From PGYT01 sp963675055 (lineage in GTDB: Bacteria > Bacteroidota > Ignavibacteria > Ignavibacteriales > Melioribacteraceae), in contig CAXXJE010000002.1 in assembly GCA_963675055.2 (NCBI GenBank), positions 2,170,001-2,234,000 of the forward strand: a stretch of DNA of 64,000 nt, given 5' to 3'. The notes under the pieces are model-generated. The model had not been told where the DNA came from, made no database searches, and saw only the letters and a list, made by a program, of their open reading frames with translations. The stretch's first letter is position 1, and each line of letters starts with the position of its first letter. Below, one piece after another: positions 55,010-64,000 of this stretch. A program made the translations under genes and the position numbers.

Positions 55010-56239
55010 ATGAAAAGAATTAATCTTATGAAGTTTGTTAAAGTGTTATCAGTCGTACTGCTTGGAATGGCAGTGATTATTTCATGTACGGATGAAGCTA
55101 CACCGGGACTAAATGACAATCCTGATGTACAGCGTGATAAAGATCAGGTAGTGCCGGTGATCAATTCGGTTGAACCGGATTTCGGACTTGCGGGTGTAAG
55201 TACGATTACTATTACCGGTAGTAACTTCTCGCAGGATCCGGATTGGAATCTGGTTTATTTCGATTATGAATTCGCCGATATACTGGAAGCTTCTTCTACA
55301 AAACTGGTAGTAAAAGCGCCGTATGTGGTTAAAGAGGATGTTAACCTTAGAGTTTCCTTGCAGGATGGCGTTGATTTCAGTAATACAATTGTCTACAAAC
55401 TGGATGCTCCTGTAATTCAGGTTTATAACTTTACTGAAGTGCAGGATCCATATGCCATAGCCTTTGATAAGGATGACAACTTGTATTTTTCACTTGTACA
55501 GGCTAATGTTTCAGCAGGAGTTTGGAAGATGGGCTCTGATGGTGAAATCAGTCAGTTCGCTTTGAAAGGCGGTGAAACATTTTATAATGATATTAAAGCA
55601 GGACCTGATGGTAAACTATATGGAGTACGAAATGTCCGCGCTGTATTTGAGCTTTCGGAAGGTCAGAGTCCGGCTGCTAAAACAGTTAGTCAGTCTACCG
55701 CCAAGTTCGTTGCGCTGGATTTTGATGCCGACAATTTTCTCTGGGCTGCAGGAGAAGGTGGGAATCTATGGAGATACGATCTTGCTGCTGGTGATACAAA
55801 ATCTTTCCCATTCGAATCGAAAGTAACAGCAATGAGAATATTCAATGGATATATTTATGTTGCTGCTAAAAGCGAAACAGAAATTGCTGTTTGGAAAATT
55901 CAAATAGTATCCGGTGACGAGCTTGGTACTCCGGAAATGATATTTAATTTTTCGGAGTATTTCACACTGGGAACTGAGAGTATAGTCGGTTTAGCATTTT
56001 CACAAAGTGGCAAATTATTTGTCGGTACCGATAGCGATATGGAACTTTTAATTATAAATACTGACGGATCTTTCGAAGAATGGTATCCCGGTCTGTTAAC
56101 CGGACCAATAGTTAATATGACCTGGGATAATGGTAATTTTCTTTACTTTACAAGCAAGAAGGTTGCTGGTTCACAGCAGCAGCTGGTTTATAAAGTGAAT
56201 ATGGAAATGCCGGGTGCGTCGTTCTACGGAAGGCAGTAA
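55010..56239 (+). CDS. IPT/TIG-domain lipoprotein with beta-propeller-like region
   Basis: 409 residues. Lipobox before Cys26 (AVIISCTDEA), so lipid-anchored. An IPT/TIG domain at about 45-125 (PVINSVEPDFGLAGVSTITITGSNF) is followed by NHL/SMP-like blades (130-400: YAIAFDKDDNLYFS, AGPDGKLYGV, VGLAFSQSGKLFVGT). TIG plus propeller lipoproteins are seen in Bacteroidota as surface glycan or protein binding factors. It is the fourth gene of the operon; ligand unknown. Confidence 0.84.
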   Translation: MKRINLMKFVKVLSVVLLGMAVIISCTDEATPGLNDNPDVQRDKDQVVPVINSVEPDFGLAGVSTITITGSNFSQDPDWNLVYFDYEFADILEASSTKLVVKAPYVVKEDVNLRVSLQDGVDFSNTIVYKLDAPVIQVYNFTEVQDPYAIAFDKDDNLYFSLVQANVSAGVWKMGSDGEISQFALKGGETFYNDIKAGPDGKLYGVRNVRAVFELSEGQSPAAKTVSQSTAKFVALDFDADNFLWAAGEGGNLWRYDLAAGDTKSFPFESKVTAMRIFNGYIYVAAKSETEIAVWKIQIVSGDELGTPEMIFNFSEYFTLGTESIVGLAFSQSGKLFVGTDSDMELLIINTDGSFEEWYPGLLTGPIVNMTWDNGNFLYFTSKKVAGSQQQLVYKVNMEMPGASFYGRQ

Positions 56240-56277
56240 AATTAATTCATTTCTAACCAACACATAGAGGAGGATCT

Positions 56278-57591
56278 ATGATCAAGAAGTTATTTACTAT
56301 TTTAGTTTTTGTTCTTTTAGCTACAACTGCTGTTTCAGCTCAGTGGGAAAACCAGGGCGCTTTCCCTGATACAAGCTGGAGTGGAAGTACACACGGTATA
56401 GCCGTTGATCCTGACGGTAAAGTATGGGTTTCAAGTTATTACTATGAAATCCCCTGGATTCAGGGTGAAGACACTAGTTATACTTCAGGTATATTTGTTT
56501 ACAATCCCGATGGAACCGAAGCAGATTTCTCCCCAATAAATACTGTTGCTACCGGTGGGGGTTTTATTGTAGATACTCTGTACCCGGGAAGATGTCGCGG
56601 CATGACAACTGATGAAAATGGTAACATTGTTTATGTTGCATCCGGTCCGAGCAAATTGATAAAAATCGATTATCAAACGGGACAAGGAATTGCCGTCACA
56701 TTGTTGCCTGAACTGGGAACTTCACCTACCGCTCCCGATGTAGCGGATGATGGTACAATTTTCGTCGGTCCGGTTGTGGGCGGCGGAACAAATGCAATAG
56801 CCATGTATGACACAGATTTGAACTATCTTGGGAATGCTGTTGTAGGACCACCCAATATCTCGAGGATTATAAATGTTACTCCTGACGGCAACACTATTTA
56901 CTGGCATTCATTCACAGGTTATCAGACAGTTGTTTATCAGCGTGCTGACGAGTTTTCTTCATTTGACTCGGTTGCAACAATATTCAATGGCATGTCGATA
57001 GAATCAGCCGCATTTAATCCAGCAGATGGATTATTGTATGTTTCCAACGATCAGAGAAGTGATTCTCTCATTTATACTGAAGCTGGTCAGACTATTGTTG
57101 CTGATTCTCTGGTTTGGTATAGTTATAATACTGAAACCGGAGAAATGAATCCGGCTTTTCATTTTGTTGCTAAAGTTCCCGATGTTGCTGATCGATATCC
57201 AAGAGGATTAGGATTTACTGCTGACGGTAACACAGCATATATCGGTACTTTCTCCTCTGTTCAGGACAGGATTCAGAAAGTTGTTAGAACCGGTGTCGGC
57301 GTAAAAGAAATTGAAGGCGCTGTTCCATCGGAATATTCTCTGTCACAAAATTATCCGAATCCGTTTAACCCGGCTACAAAAATCAGCTTCTCAATTCCTG
57401 TTTCGGAGCAAGTATCAATTAAGGTATATGACATACTTGGTAAAGAAGTTGCAACCTTGTTGAACGAGGTTAAATCCGCAGGCACTTATGAAGTCGACTT
57501 TAATGCTTCAAATTTGAGCTCAGGATTATATGTTTATACTATCTCAAGCGGTAAATTCTTGCAATCACGTAAAATGATGCTGCTTAAGTAA
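56278..57591 (+). CDS. T9SS-exported beta-propeller protein
   Basis: 437 residues with GAGGAGG before ATG. Signal peptide 1-22 (TTAVSAQW). Propeller-type repeats at 30-330 (GIAVDPDGKVWVSSYY, GMTTDENGNIVYVASGPSKLIKIDYQTG, ESAAFNPADGLLYVSNDQ). A T9SS tail ends the protein (SEYSLSQNYPNPFN from about 348, then KMMLLK at the end). Gene five of the receptor operon, before a terminator. The blades resemble those of the TIG lipoprotein, so the two may be related. Function unknown. Confidence 0.88.
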   Translation: MIKKLFTILVFVLLATTAVSAQWENQGAFPDTSWSGSTHGIAVDPDGKVWVSSYYYEIPWIQGEDTSYTSGIFVYNPDGTEADFSPINTVATGGGFIVDTLYPGRCRGMTTDENGNIVYVASGPSKLIKIDYQTGQGIAVTLLPELGTSPTAPDVADDGTIFVGPVVGGGTNAIAMYDTDLNYLGNAVVGPPNISRIINVTPDGNTIYWHSFTGYQTVVYQRADEFSSFDSVATIFNGMSIESAAFNPADGLLYVSNDQRSDSLIYTEAGQTIVADSLVWYSYNTETGEMNPAFHFVAKVPDVADRYPRGLGFTADGNTAYIGTFSSVQDRIQKVVRTGVGVKEIEGAVPSEYSLSQNYPNPFNPATKISFSIPVSEQVSIKVYDILGKEVATLLNEVKSAGTYEVDFNASNLSSGLYVYTISSGKFLQSRKMMLLK

Positions 57592-57607
57592 TATACAATT
57601 CTAGTAT

Positions 57608-57642
57608 TCCCGGGATCTGAAAATGATCCCGGGATTTTTTTT
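57608..57642 (+). terminator. Terminator of the receptor operon
   Basis: Hairpin tcccgggatc / gatcccggga with a 7-base loop, followed by eight or nine T. It closes the five-gene operon. Confidence 0.95.
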
Positions 57643-57827
57643 GGCCTGTCGACCCGAAATTATCCCTTTTCTCAGCACTGATTATTTTTGTATATTTACA
57701 TTACTTGAAACGAACAGGGAAAGATTCCTGTCCGGTTAATAATTTGGAGCGTATTTTTTTTTGAGCACTTTACTTAATCGGTTACTTGCAATTTGAAGTA
57801 AATGTTTATTGTAATTTCGGAGTATTA

Positions 57828-60716
57828 ATGATCCAGTACAAAGTGAATTTTTGCAGCATCAACATTTTAGTGGTTCTGTTTAGCCTTGTCATTTTTCAAC
57901 CAACATTAGCGCAGCAGCTTGCTTTTCCGGGTGCCGAAGGATACGGGCAGTATACAACCGGCGGAAGAGGTGGGGTTGTAATTGAAGTAACAAATTTAAA
58001 TGATAGCGGTGAAGGAAGTCTTCGAGCGGCCATAGAAACTAACGGACCGCGTACAATAGTTTTCAAAGTATCGGGTACTATTGAACTGCAGTCCAATCTT
58101 AATATTAAAAAAGGAAATGTTACTATTGCCGGGCAAACTGCACCGGGTGACGGTATTTGCATTAGGAATTACACAGTACGTGTCGATACAAGTAATGTGA
58201 TAATACGATATATGAGGTTTAGGATGGGAGATGTGTATGCCCAGGAAAATGATGCTATCTGGGGCAGGGATAATAAAGATATCATAATCGATCATTGCTC
58301 GATGAGCTGGTCTACGGATGAGGCTTCCAGTTTTTATGATAATGAAAATTTTACAATGCAATGGTGCCTTGTAGCCGAAAGCCTGAACAGATCTGTCCAT
58401 GGTAAAGGTGATCATGGTTACGGCGGAATCTGGGGCGGTATGGGTGCTACATTCCATCATAACCTTCTGGCACATCATAAAAGCAGGAATCCCCGATTTC
58501 AAGGGAGCAGATACAATAGTACACCGGAAACTGAACTGGTGGACTATGTTAACAATGTTATCTACAACTGGGGAGATAATAGCGCTTACGGAGGTGAAGG
58601 AGGCAACCAGAACATCAGGTTGAACTATTACAAGTATGGACCTGCGACTTCATCAAGCAGTAAACGTTACAGGATAATTGAACCTTCAGATACTGCGGGC
58701 AACTGGTATGTGGCCGATAACTTTGTTTTCGGTTATCCTAATATTACCGCGGATAACTGGAGCGGTGGTGTCCAGGGGTCAAATTCAAATTATCAGAAAA
58801 GTAAAAATATTACAACACCGTTTCCTTATGCCTCTGTTCAAACACAGTCTCCCGAAGTAGCATACGAACTCGTACTTGAAAACGTTGGAGCTGTTCTGCC
58901 CAAAAGAGATGTTGTTGATTCAAGGATAGTTGACGAAGTACGCAATCAGACCGCAACTTTCGGTGCATCATTTGGTGCGGGAACCGGAATCATTGATACA
59001 CAGGGAGATGTAGGCGGTTGGCCGTTATTATTATCCGCTCCGGCTCCTGAAGACAGTGATCATGACGGTATGCCGGATGAATGGGAATTAGCTAATGGAT
59101 TGAATGCGAATGATGCAGAAGACCGAAACGGAGACCTGGATGGTGACGGATATACGAATCTTGAAGAATACCTGAATAGTATTGTTCCCACCGTTACGGA
59201 GTATATTCTGCAGCCTACTATGCTAACAGCCGAACTTGATGGCCCGATTTCGGTAAGACTTAACTGGGCTGATAATTCAAACAACGAAAATGGGTTTAGA
59301 GTAGAAAGAGCCACTTACGATGATTATACCGAAATAGCTGATCTTAGTGCTGATGTGACTACGTATTTCGATGAAGGACTTGAGGACTATACACTTTATA
59401 AGTATCGCGTAATTGCCTATAACGATACGCTGAGTTCAGCATATTCAAACGTTGCTGAAATAACGACTTCAAGCGAACAGGCTCCACCGGATAAAGCTGT
59501 TGCTGTATTTCCTGCAGCCAACGCAACCTTCCAAAGTACCAGCCTGAGATTAAAATGGCAGCCTGCTCCGAATGCCACTTCACATGATATTTACTTTGGG
59601 ACTGAAAATCCTCCGGTCTTTTTGGGGAATACAACGGATTCTCTCTTTACCGTGGAGGATTTGGAAATGGCGAAGAAATATTATTGGAGAATTGATGAAG
59701 CTAACCAATTTGGTACAACAGTGGGGACGGTAAATAGTTTTACAACAATTTATAATCTTACAAACGAGATTCGAATAGCATATTGGCCCCTGGATAAAGA
59801 AGAGGGTATTACCATAACAGATAAAGGAGGATTTAGAAACCATGGTTACAGGGAGGATATGTCCGATAATCCATGGGTTAACGGTATTAGTGATGATGCT
59901 CTCAATTTCGACGGTGTGGACGATCGAGTTGTAATAGAAAACTTCGGTTTAATTAATTTTGGCGAAGGAAGCTTCACAATTTCATTGTGGGTAAAAGTTA
60001 ATAAGTACAGTGAAAACTCGATGTATCTATTATCCAAGGGTTCGTTTAATGTCGATCAGGATGACGGTACTAATGGCGCCTGGTATGGTTTGGAATTGAA
60101 TGGGGATGAATTGAGCTTTTCCATTGATGACAATGCGAATGAGTCATCTGTCAGCAGTGAAGGAGCTTTAGGTATGCTTGGTGACGATTGGAATCACGTC
60201 GTAGCGGTGCGTGATACGGATAACAATAAAATTAGACTGTATCACAATGGTCGAAAGATAGCCGAAGGTGATGATGTAACTGGAAATATTGCGAATCTGG
60301 AAGAACTCTTACTCTGTAATTCATACTTCTTGGATACTCCGTTCAACGGGGCTCTGGATGAGATCAAACTATTTAACTATGCTCTTACGACTACTGAAAT
60401 TCTCGAGATTACCAATGAGTTCATAACAGGTGCGGATGAAACACAACCGGCAGAATTTGTTCTGGACGCGGCAAATTATCCGAATCCGTTTAATCCTGTT
60501 ACAACAATTACATACCAGCTTCCGGAGGCATCGAGGATTACAATTGAAGTATTCGATATTCTTGGAAGCCGGGTTGCCACTCTTATTAATGAGTATAAGT
60601 ATGCCGGAAAATACTCCGTCCGGTTCGATGCATCAACACTTACCTCCGGGTTGTACATCTATAGGCTGACCACTCCGTACACGGTGATTACAAGGAAAAT
60701 GACGTTGATTAAATAG
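57828..60716 (+). CDS. T9SS-exported pectate-lyase-like protein with LamG domain
   Basis: 962 residues from ATG 57828 (CGGAG four bases upstream; TTG at 57786 is not favoured). Signal peptide 1-28 (TLAQQ). Residues 30-420 form a PL1-like beta-helix: FPGAEGYGQYTTGGRGGVV, GSLRAAIETNGPRTIVFKVSGTIEL, and DHCSMSWSTDE. An EF-hand-like TSP3-type segment follows (DSDHDGMPDEWE, NGDLDGDGYTNLEEYL), then two Fn3-like domains (about 470-650), a LamG domain (about 670-850) and the T9SS tail (ANYPNPFNPVTT). Likely cleaves pectin or another acidic glycan at the cell surface. Confidence 0.9.
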   Translation: MIQYKVNFCSINILVVLFSLVIFQPTLAQQLAFPGAEGYGQYTTGGRGGVVIEVTNLNDSGEGSLRAAIETNGPRTIVFKVSGTIELQSNLNIKKGNVTIAGQTAPGDGICIRNYTVRVDTSNVIIRYMRFRMGDVYAQENDAIWGRDNKDIIIDHCSMSWSTDEASSFYDNENFTMQWCLVAESLNRSVHGKGDHGYGGIWGGMGATFHHNLLAHHKSRNPRFQGSRYNSTPETELVDYVNNVIYNWGDNSAYGGEGGNQNIRLNYYKYGPATSSSSKRYRIIEPSDTAGNWYVADNFVFGYPNITADNWSGGVQGSNSNYQKSKNITTPFPYASVQTQSPEVAYELVLENVGAVLPKRDVVDSRIVDEVRNQTATFGASFGAGTGIIDTQGDVGGWPLLLSAPAPEDSDHDGMPDEWELANGLNANDAEDRNGDLDGDGYTNLEEYLNSIVPTVTEYILQPTMLTAELDGPISVRLNWADNSNNENGFRVERATYDDYTEIADLSADVTTYFDEGLEDYTLYKYRVIAYNDTLSSAYSNVAEITTSSEQAPPDKAVAVFPAANATFQSTSLRLKWQPAPNATSHDIYFGTENPPVFLGNTTDSLFTVEDLEMAKKYYWRIDEANQFGTTVGTVNSFTTIYNLTNEIRIAYWPLDKEEGITITDKGGFRNHGYREDMSDNPWVNGISDDALNFDGVDDRVVIENFGLINFGEGSFTISLWVKVNKYSENSMYLLSKGSFNVDQDDGTNGAWYGLELNGDELSFSIDDNANESSVSSEGALGMLGDDWNHVVAVRDTDNNKIRLYHNGRKIAEGDDVTGNIANLEELLLCNSYFLDTPFNGALDEIKLFNYALTTTEILEITNEFITGADETQPAEFVLDAANYPNPFNPVTTITYQLPEASRITIEVFDILGSRVATLINEYKYAGKYSVRFDASTLTSGLYIYRLTTPYTVITRKMTLIK

Positions 60717-60739
60717 ACTGGTTTTACAAATGTCTTCTG

Positions 60740-60768
60740 AACCGGGTTCTTTACCGAATCCGGTTTTT
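60740..60768 (+). terminator. Terminator after the pectate-lyase-like gene
   Basis: Hairpin accgg-g-ttc / gaa-t-ccggt with loop tttacc, followed by a short run of T. Confidence 0.82.
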
Positions 60769-60856
60769 AATATCCTCTATCCAGCCTAATTCATTTTTCA
60801 GTTATAACTAATTTTACTATTTTAATTCTCGATATTTGTCTATTGAGGACAAGTTT

Positions 60857-61948
60857 ATGCCATTTTATGGAGAAGGATTGGAAAATTATAAAGTCGTTTT
60901 TGATGAAATAGTTGATACGTTACTTATTACAGACGGGACAAACGGACAAATAATTGATGTAAGCAGTTCGGTTACAAGTCTGCTTGGATACGACAAGCAT
61001 GAACTGATTGGAGAGCATTTCAGTATTATGTTTACACAGGAGGAAAAAGATGAAATATCTTCTCTCAGGGATCTAAATGTATTCGGATCGATTGTTACTG
61101 AGCGAAAACTAAAAGCTAAGGATAATTCAGTAGTTCATGTCGATATGACAATTAATACTCTGTCAGAAAACGGTAAAACCTATGTTCTTACTTCGCTTCG
61201 TGATATTAGCGACAAATTGAAATATGAGCGGGAAATCAGGCGTATGAATGAAGAGCTGAAAGTGTTGAACGCCAGCAAAGATAAACTTTTCTCAATCATA
61301 GCGCATGATTTAAAAAATCCCCTTATGGCATTGATGGGGTTTTCGGATATGATGATTGAGGATAGTAAAACTATTTCTCCCGACGAAATTGAGGATTTAT
61401 CTACGACAATAAACCAGCTTTCAAAAGACACCCATTCACTTCTTGAGAATCTGCTAACCTGGGCCAGAGTACAAACAGAATCATGCCGGTTTGAGAGAAC
61501 GAAATTTTTGGTGGCGCAGGAGGTTGACGGATTATTTACCTTATTAACCCATGCTGCCGATCTTAAAAAAATCTCACTGATAAATAATGTCCCGGATGAT
61601 TTGTACCTGAATGCGGATATTAATATGATCATAACGGTAATAAGGAATCTTATATCTAATGCAATTAAGTTTTCAAATGAAAATAAAAAAATAACTGTTT
61701 CTGCTGAACGAAAGGATAACTTAACGCGAATTAATGTAAGCGATGAGGGGATCGGAATTGAGCCTGAGAGTATTGATAATCTTTTCAGGATTGATGTTCA
61801 GACATCGACAACCGGAACAAAAGGTGAGAAAGGCACCGGGCTCGGTTTAATTCTTTGTAATGAATTCGTTAATTTGCACAAAGGTACTATTAGTGTGAGA
61901 AGTGAGCTTAATAAAGGGACTGAATTTTTAATTGATATTCCAGACTGA
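60857..61948 (+). CDS. PAS-domain sensor histidine kinase
   Basis: 363 residues from ATG 60857 (GAGGA seven bases upstream; TTG at 60836 would add seven residues). PAS domain at about 10-125 (LLITDGTNGQIIDVSSSVTSLLGYDKHELIG, then TERKLKAKDNSVVHVDMTI and TSLRDISDKLKYEREI). The H-box is FSIIAHDLKNPLMALMGFSDMM, with the phospho-acceptor His. The ATPase domain has the N-box (RNLISNAIKFSN), G1 (DEGIGIEPE) and G2 (GEKGTGLGLILCNEF). No membrane span, so it senses in the cytosol. It forms one operon with the next two genes (spacings 3 and 5 bases). No response regulator is in view. Confidence 0.94.
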   Translation: MPFYGEGLENYKVVFDEIVDTLLITDGTNGQIIDVSSSVTSLLGYDKHELIGEHFSIMFTQEEKDEISSLRDLNVFGSIVTERKLKAKDNSVVHVDMTINTLSENGKTYVLTSLRDISDKLKYEREIRRMNEELKVLNASKDKLFSIIAHDLKNPLMALMGFSDMMIEDSKTISPDEIEDLSTTINQLSKDTHSLLENLLTWARVQTESCRFERTKFLVAQEVDGLFTLLTHAADLKKISLINNVPDDLYLNADINMIITVIRNLISNAIKFSNENKKITVSAERKDNLTRINVSDEGIGIEPESIDNLFRIDVQTSTTGTKGEKGTGLGLILCNEFVNLHKGTISVRSELNKGTEFLIDIPD

Positions 61949-61951
61949 TAT

Positions 61952-62920
61952 ATGAAACATGTTCATGCTCTATTAATACTATTTATTATCTTCTGCGGTC
62001 CACAAATTTATTCGCAGGATAACTACCCTGAAAAAATCAGGTTCGCGGCGCATTGGATGCCCCAGGCACAGTTTGCAGGATATTACATCGGTGTTGAAAA
62101 GGGTATTTATAAAAAGTACGGACTGGAGGTTGAAGTACTTCACGCCAATCCGAACGAAACCTCTCAGGATTTGCTTCTGGATGGTAAAGCTGATTACGCC
62201 TCGATGTTTCTATCGACTGCAATCTCACTGCGTTCCTACGGCTATCCTATAGTTAATGTATTCCAATTGTCCCAAAAGTGTGCCCAGGTGCTTATTTCGA
62301 GAAAAACCAAGAATATAATTGAACCTGCTGATTATAACGGTAAAAGGATTGGCGTTTGGAAATCCGGTTTTACGGAAGTTAACTCGGCATTTATAAATAA
62401 GTTTAATATTGATGTAGAAATTGTACCTATTTCATCAACTATTAATTTGTTTCTTTCCGGCGGTATAGATGTCATGTTAACAATGTGGTATAATGAGTAC
62501 CACTCCATTATTAATAGCGGATTGAACGAAGATGAGTTAAATAAGCTTTTCTTTTCGGATTACGGACTGAATGTATTGGAGGATGGAATATATTGCCGGC
62601 AAGCTACCTTCGATAAAGTAATCACACAAAAATTTATCGACGCAACTGTAGAAGCCTGGGAATATGCATTTGCTCATCCGGAAGAAAGTATTGATATTGT
62701 AATTCTAAAGATGAACGAACATTTTGTCCCGGCTAACCGGGCTCATCAGAACTGGATGTTTCATAGGATGCGGGATTTATTTACGGACGGAAACACCGGT
62801 CACCTAATTGGTACGTTACAAAAAGATGACTTTATAAATGCTATGGAAATACTGGAGAAGCAGGGTAAAGTTAAAAAATCATTCTCCTATGAGGAATTCT
62901 ATTCAGGCAAACAACAATAG
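61952..62920 (+). CDS. NMT1/THI5-like periplasmic binding protein
   Basis: 322 residues with a signal peptide at 1-20 (CGPQIYSQDN). The fold pattern is SBP type: IRFAAHWMPQAQFAGYYIGVEKGIYKKYGLEVEVLH, DYASMFLSTAISLRSYGYPIVNVFQLSQKC, GKRIGVWKSGF, and VMLTMWYNEYH. NMT1-type proteins bind pyrimidines, taurine, nitrate-like or other small solutes. No permease or ATPase is near; instead it sits between two sensor genes, so it may be a ligand-sensing subunit rather than a transporter part. Confidence 0.88.
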   Translation: MKHVHALLILFIIFCGPQIYSQDNYPEKIRFAAHWMPQAQFAGYYIGVEKGIYKKYGLEVEVLHANPNETSQDLLLDGKADYASMFLSTAISLRSYGYPIVNVFQLSQKCAQVLISRKTKNIIEPADYNGKRIGVWKSGFTEVNSAFINKFNIDVEIVPISSTINLFLSGGIDVMLTMWYNEYHSIINSGLNEDELNKLFFSDYGLNVLEDGIYCRQATFDKVITQKFIDATVEAWEYAFAHPEESIDIVILKMNEHFVPANRAHQNWMFHRMRDLFTDGNTGHLIGTLQKDDFINAMEILEKQGKVKKSFSYEEFYSGKQQ

Positions 62921-62925
62921 CGGAT

Positions 62926-64000
62926 ATGTCAATTAAAAAGAGAACTTTTGCTTACAGATTAAATCTGAACATCGTCTCACTGTTAACAGTAATAGCTGCG
63001 GTTATTTTCGGATCCTATCTTATTATAAGTCGTAATTTCCTGCTTGAATCTGCCGAGAATACTGCGGCTAACATAGCCGAACTTAACGCAAAGAAAATTG
63101 AGTCTATATTAATTTCCACAGAAACCACCGCACTAAATATGGCTCCGATAGTTGAGAGCCGTGAACTTGATGAGGAAGAATTGCTTTTTCTCATTCGTAA
63201 TATGGTCGGCAACAACGAAAGTGTTTTCGGCAGTACAATTGCATTTGAACCATTTTCATATGACCAGTCGAAATATTATTTCTCACCTTATTACTATAAA
63301 GAAAACGGCAAGCTAAAGTATAAAAATCTGGGCAACACAAGTTATGAATACTTTTTCCAGGATTGGTACCAGATTCCCAAATATCTCGGCAGGGCGGTAT
63401 GGAGTGAGCCCTATTTTGATGAAGGGGGCGGAAATATCTTAATGTCGACATTCTCGGTTCCATTTTATCGAAATGAAGACGGTCAGAAAAAATTCTGGGG
63501 AATACTTACTGTTGATATTTCATTGGACTGGCTGGAAAAAATTGTGTCCTCAGTAAAAATTTATGAAAGCGGGTTCGCGTTTGTTATTAGTTCCTCAGGT
63601 GCCATTATTACTCATCCCGACTCCAGCTTTATTATGAATGAGAGTATATTCTCAATCGCGGAGGAGAATAATGATCCCGAACTGAGAGAGATCGGGCGTG
63701 ATATGATTCAGGGCAATAGGGGATTCAAACCTGTACACTCTTTAACTGCCGAATATAATTCATATATAGACTATATTCCGCTTCACGATCACGGCTGGTC
63801 TATCGCAATTATTTTCTCTGAGGCGGAGTTATATGCGGATCTTAACCAGTTATCCCTCATTATAATCATCATTGGTCTGATTGGGCTAGCCGTTATTCTG
63901 GTTACTGTTTCAAAAGTATCCACAAAGCTTACCAGACCGCTCCATAGTTTGTCTGAAGCGGCTAGTCTTATTGGTTCCGGAAATCTTGATGCGGATTTAC
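62926..64000 (+). CDS. dCache-HAMP membrane sensor, 3' end cut by window edge
   Basis: 358 codons visible from ATG 62926, still open at the window end. A span at about 12-34, a double-Cache-type extracytoplasmic domain (40-295, with VWSEPYFDEGGGNILMSTFSVPF and FWGILTVDISLDWL, the ligand-pocket type), a second span at about 304-327, and the start of a HAMP domain (KLTRPLHSLSEAASLIGSGNLDADL). The output domain lies outside, so histidine kinase, SpoIIE phosphatase or chemoreceptor cannot be told apart. It is 5 bases after the binding-protein gene. Confidence 0.9.
   Translation, partial: MSIKKRTFAYRLNLNIVSLLTVIAAVIFGSYLIISRNFLLESAENTAANIAELNAKKIESILISTETTALNMAPIVESRELDEEELLFLIRNMVGNNESVFGSTIAFEPFSYDQSKYYFSPYYYKENGKLKYKNLGNTSYEYFFQDWYQIPKYLGRAVWSEPYFDEGGGNILMSTFSVPFYRNEDGQKKFWGILTVDISLDWLEKIVSSVKIYESGFAFVISSSGAIITHPDSSFIMNESIFSIAEENNDPELREIGRDMIQGNRGFKPVHSLTAEYNSYIDYIPLHDHGWSIAIIFSEAELYADLNQLSLIIIIIGLIGLAVILVTVSKVSTKLTRPLHSLSEAASLIGSGNLDADL

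Overview
The window reads as a chromosomal segment of an AT-rich, Gram-negative member of the Bacteroidota/Ignavibacteriota (Ignavibacterium or Melioribacter-like). Five predicted exported proteins end in the C-terminal domain with the core YPNPFNPST and a KKMxLLK-type terminus, which is the type IX secretion (T9SS) sorting tail in the form common in Ignavibacteriota. A PorV/PorQ-like outer-membrane protein, a carboxypeptidase-regulatory/TonB-receptor protein, a GldA/F/G-type ABC operon and LptE support the same placement. The assignment comes from protein style only, not from a marker-gene tree.

Layout. 1-12.5 kb (all minus): a cut MarR regulator, an OsmC-family protein, a secreted alpha/beta hydrolase, CdsA, a zinc-ribbon/DUF2007 protein, a CPBP protease, a DUF3108 protein, a 3-methyladenine DNA glycosylase, a TPR protein, a GT2 glycosyltransferase, LptE, a sigma-54 activator without receiver domain, a metallo-beta-lactamase-fold hydrolase, a SPOR protein and MiaB. 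12.5-14.46 kb: an array of short palindromes (REP-like) in both orientations around a REP-associated/IS200-like HUH transposase. 14.5-26.3 kb (plus): rpiA, then a 2404-residue cysteine-free surface protein carrying a dockerin, and a neighbour carrying three cohesin-like domains. 26.5-30.6 kb: a four-gene GldA/GldF/GldG/DUF4340 ABC operon. 30.7-41.5 kb (minus): a YyaL-type thioredoxin/epimerase protein, a SirB1-type protein, and a compact ECF sigma / putative anti-sigma / PDZ / NEW3 / ABC ATPase / two-permease locus. Two copies of a TGCAAC-N15/16-CGTTAT motif lie upstream of its sigma gene and its PDZ gene. 41.6-45.3 kb: a DUF2459 protein, a four-Cys mini-protein, a GIY-YIG gene bracketed by 43-bp direct repeats and fused to a broken tRNA-Asp copy, the intact tRNA-Asp(GTC), phosphofructokinase and RNase HIII. 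45.5-60.7 kb (plus): a GHL10 glycosidase-like protein, a five-gene surface operon (receptor, secreted protein, PorV-like, TIG lipoprotein, beta-propeller) and a pectate-lyase-like protein with LamG. 60.8-64 kb: PAS histidine kinase, NMT1/THI5-like binding protein and a dCache-HAMP sensor cut by the window end.

The genes suggest a cell-surface, polysaccharide-oriented heterotroph: T9SS-exported enzymes and adhesins, an outer-membrane receptor operon, envelope assembly genes (LptE, CdsA, GT2) and several envelope-sensing regulators. Best candidates for undescribed systems are the ECF-controlled ABC locus (33.8-41.55 kb), the T9SS-exported dockerin/cohesin pair (15.7-26.3 kb), the GIY-YIG/tRNA-Asp unit (42.57-43.17 kb) and the REP/transposase island (12.7-14.35 kb). 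No CRISPR array, rRNA operon or prophage was seen.
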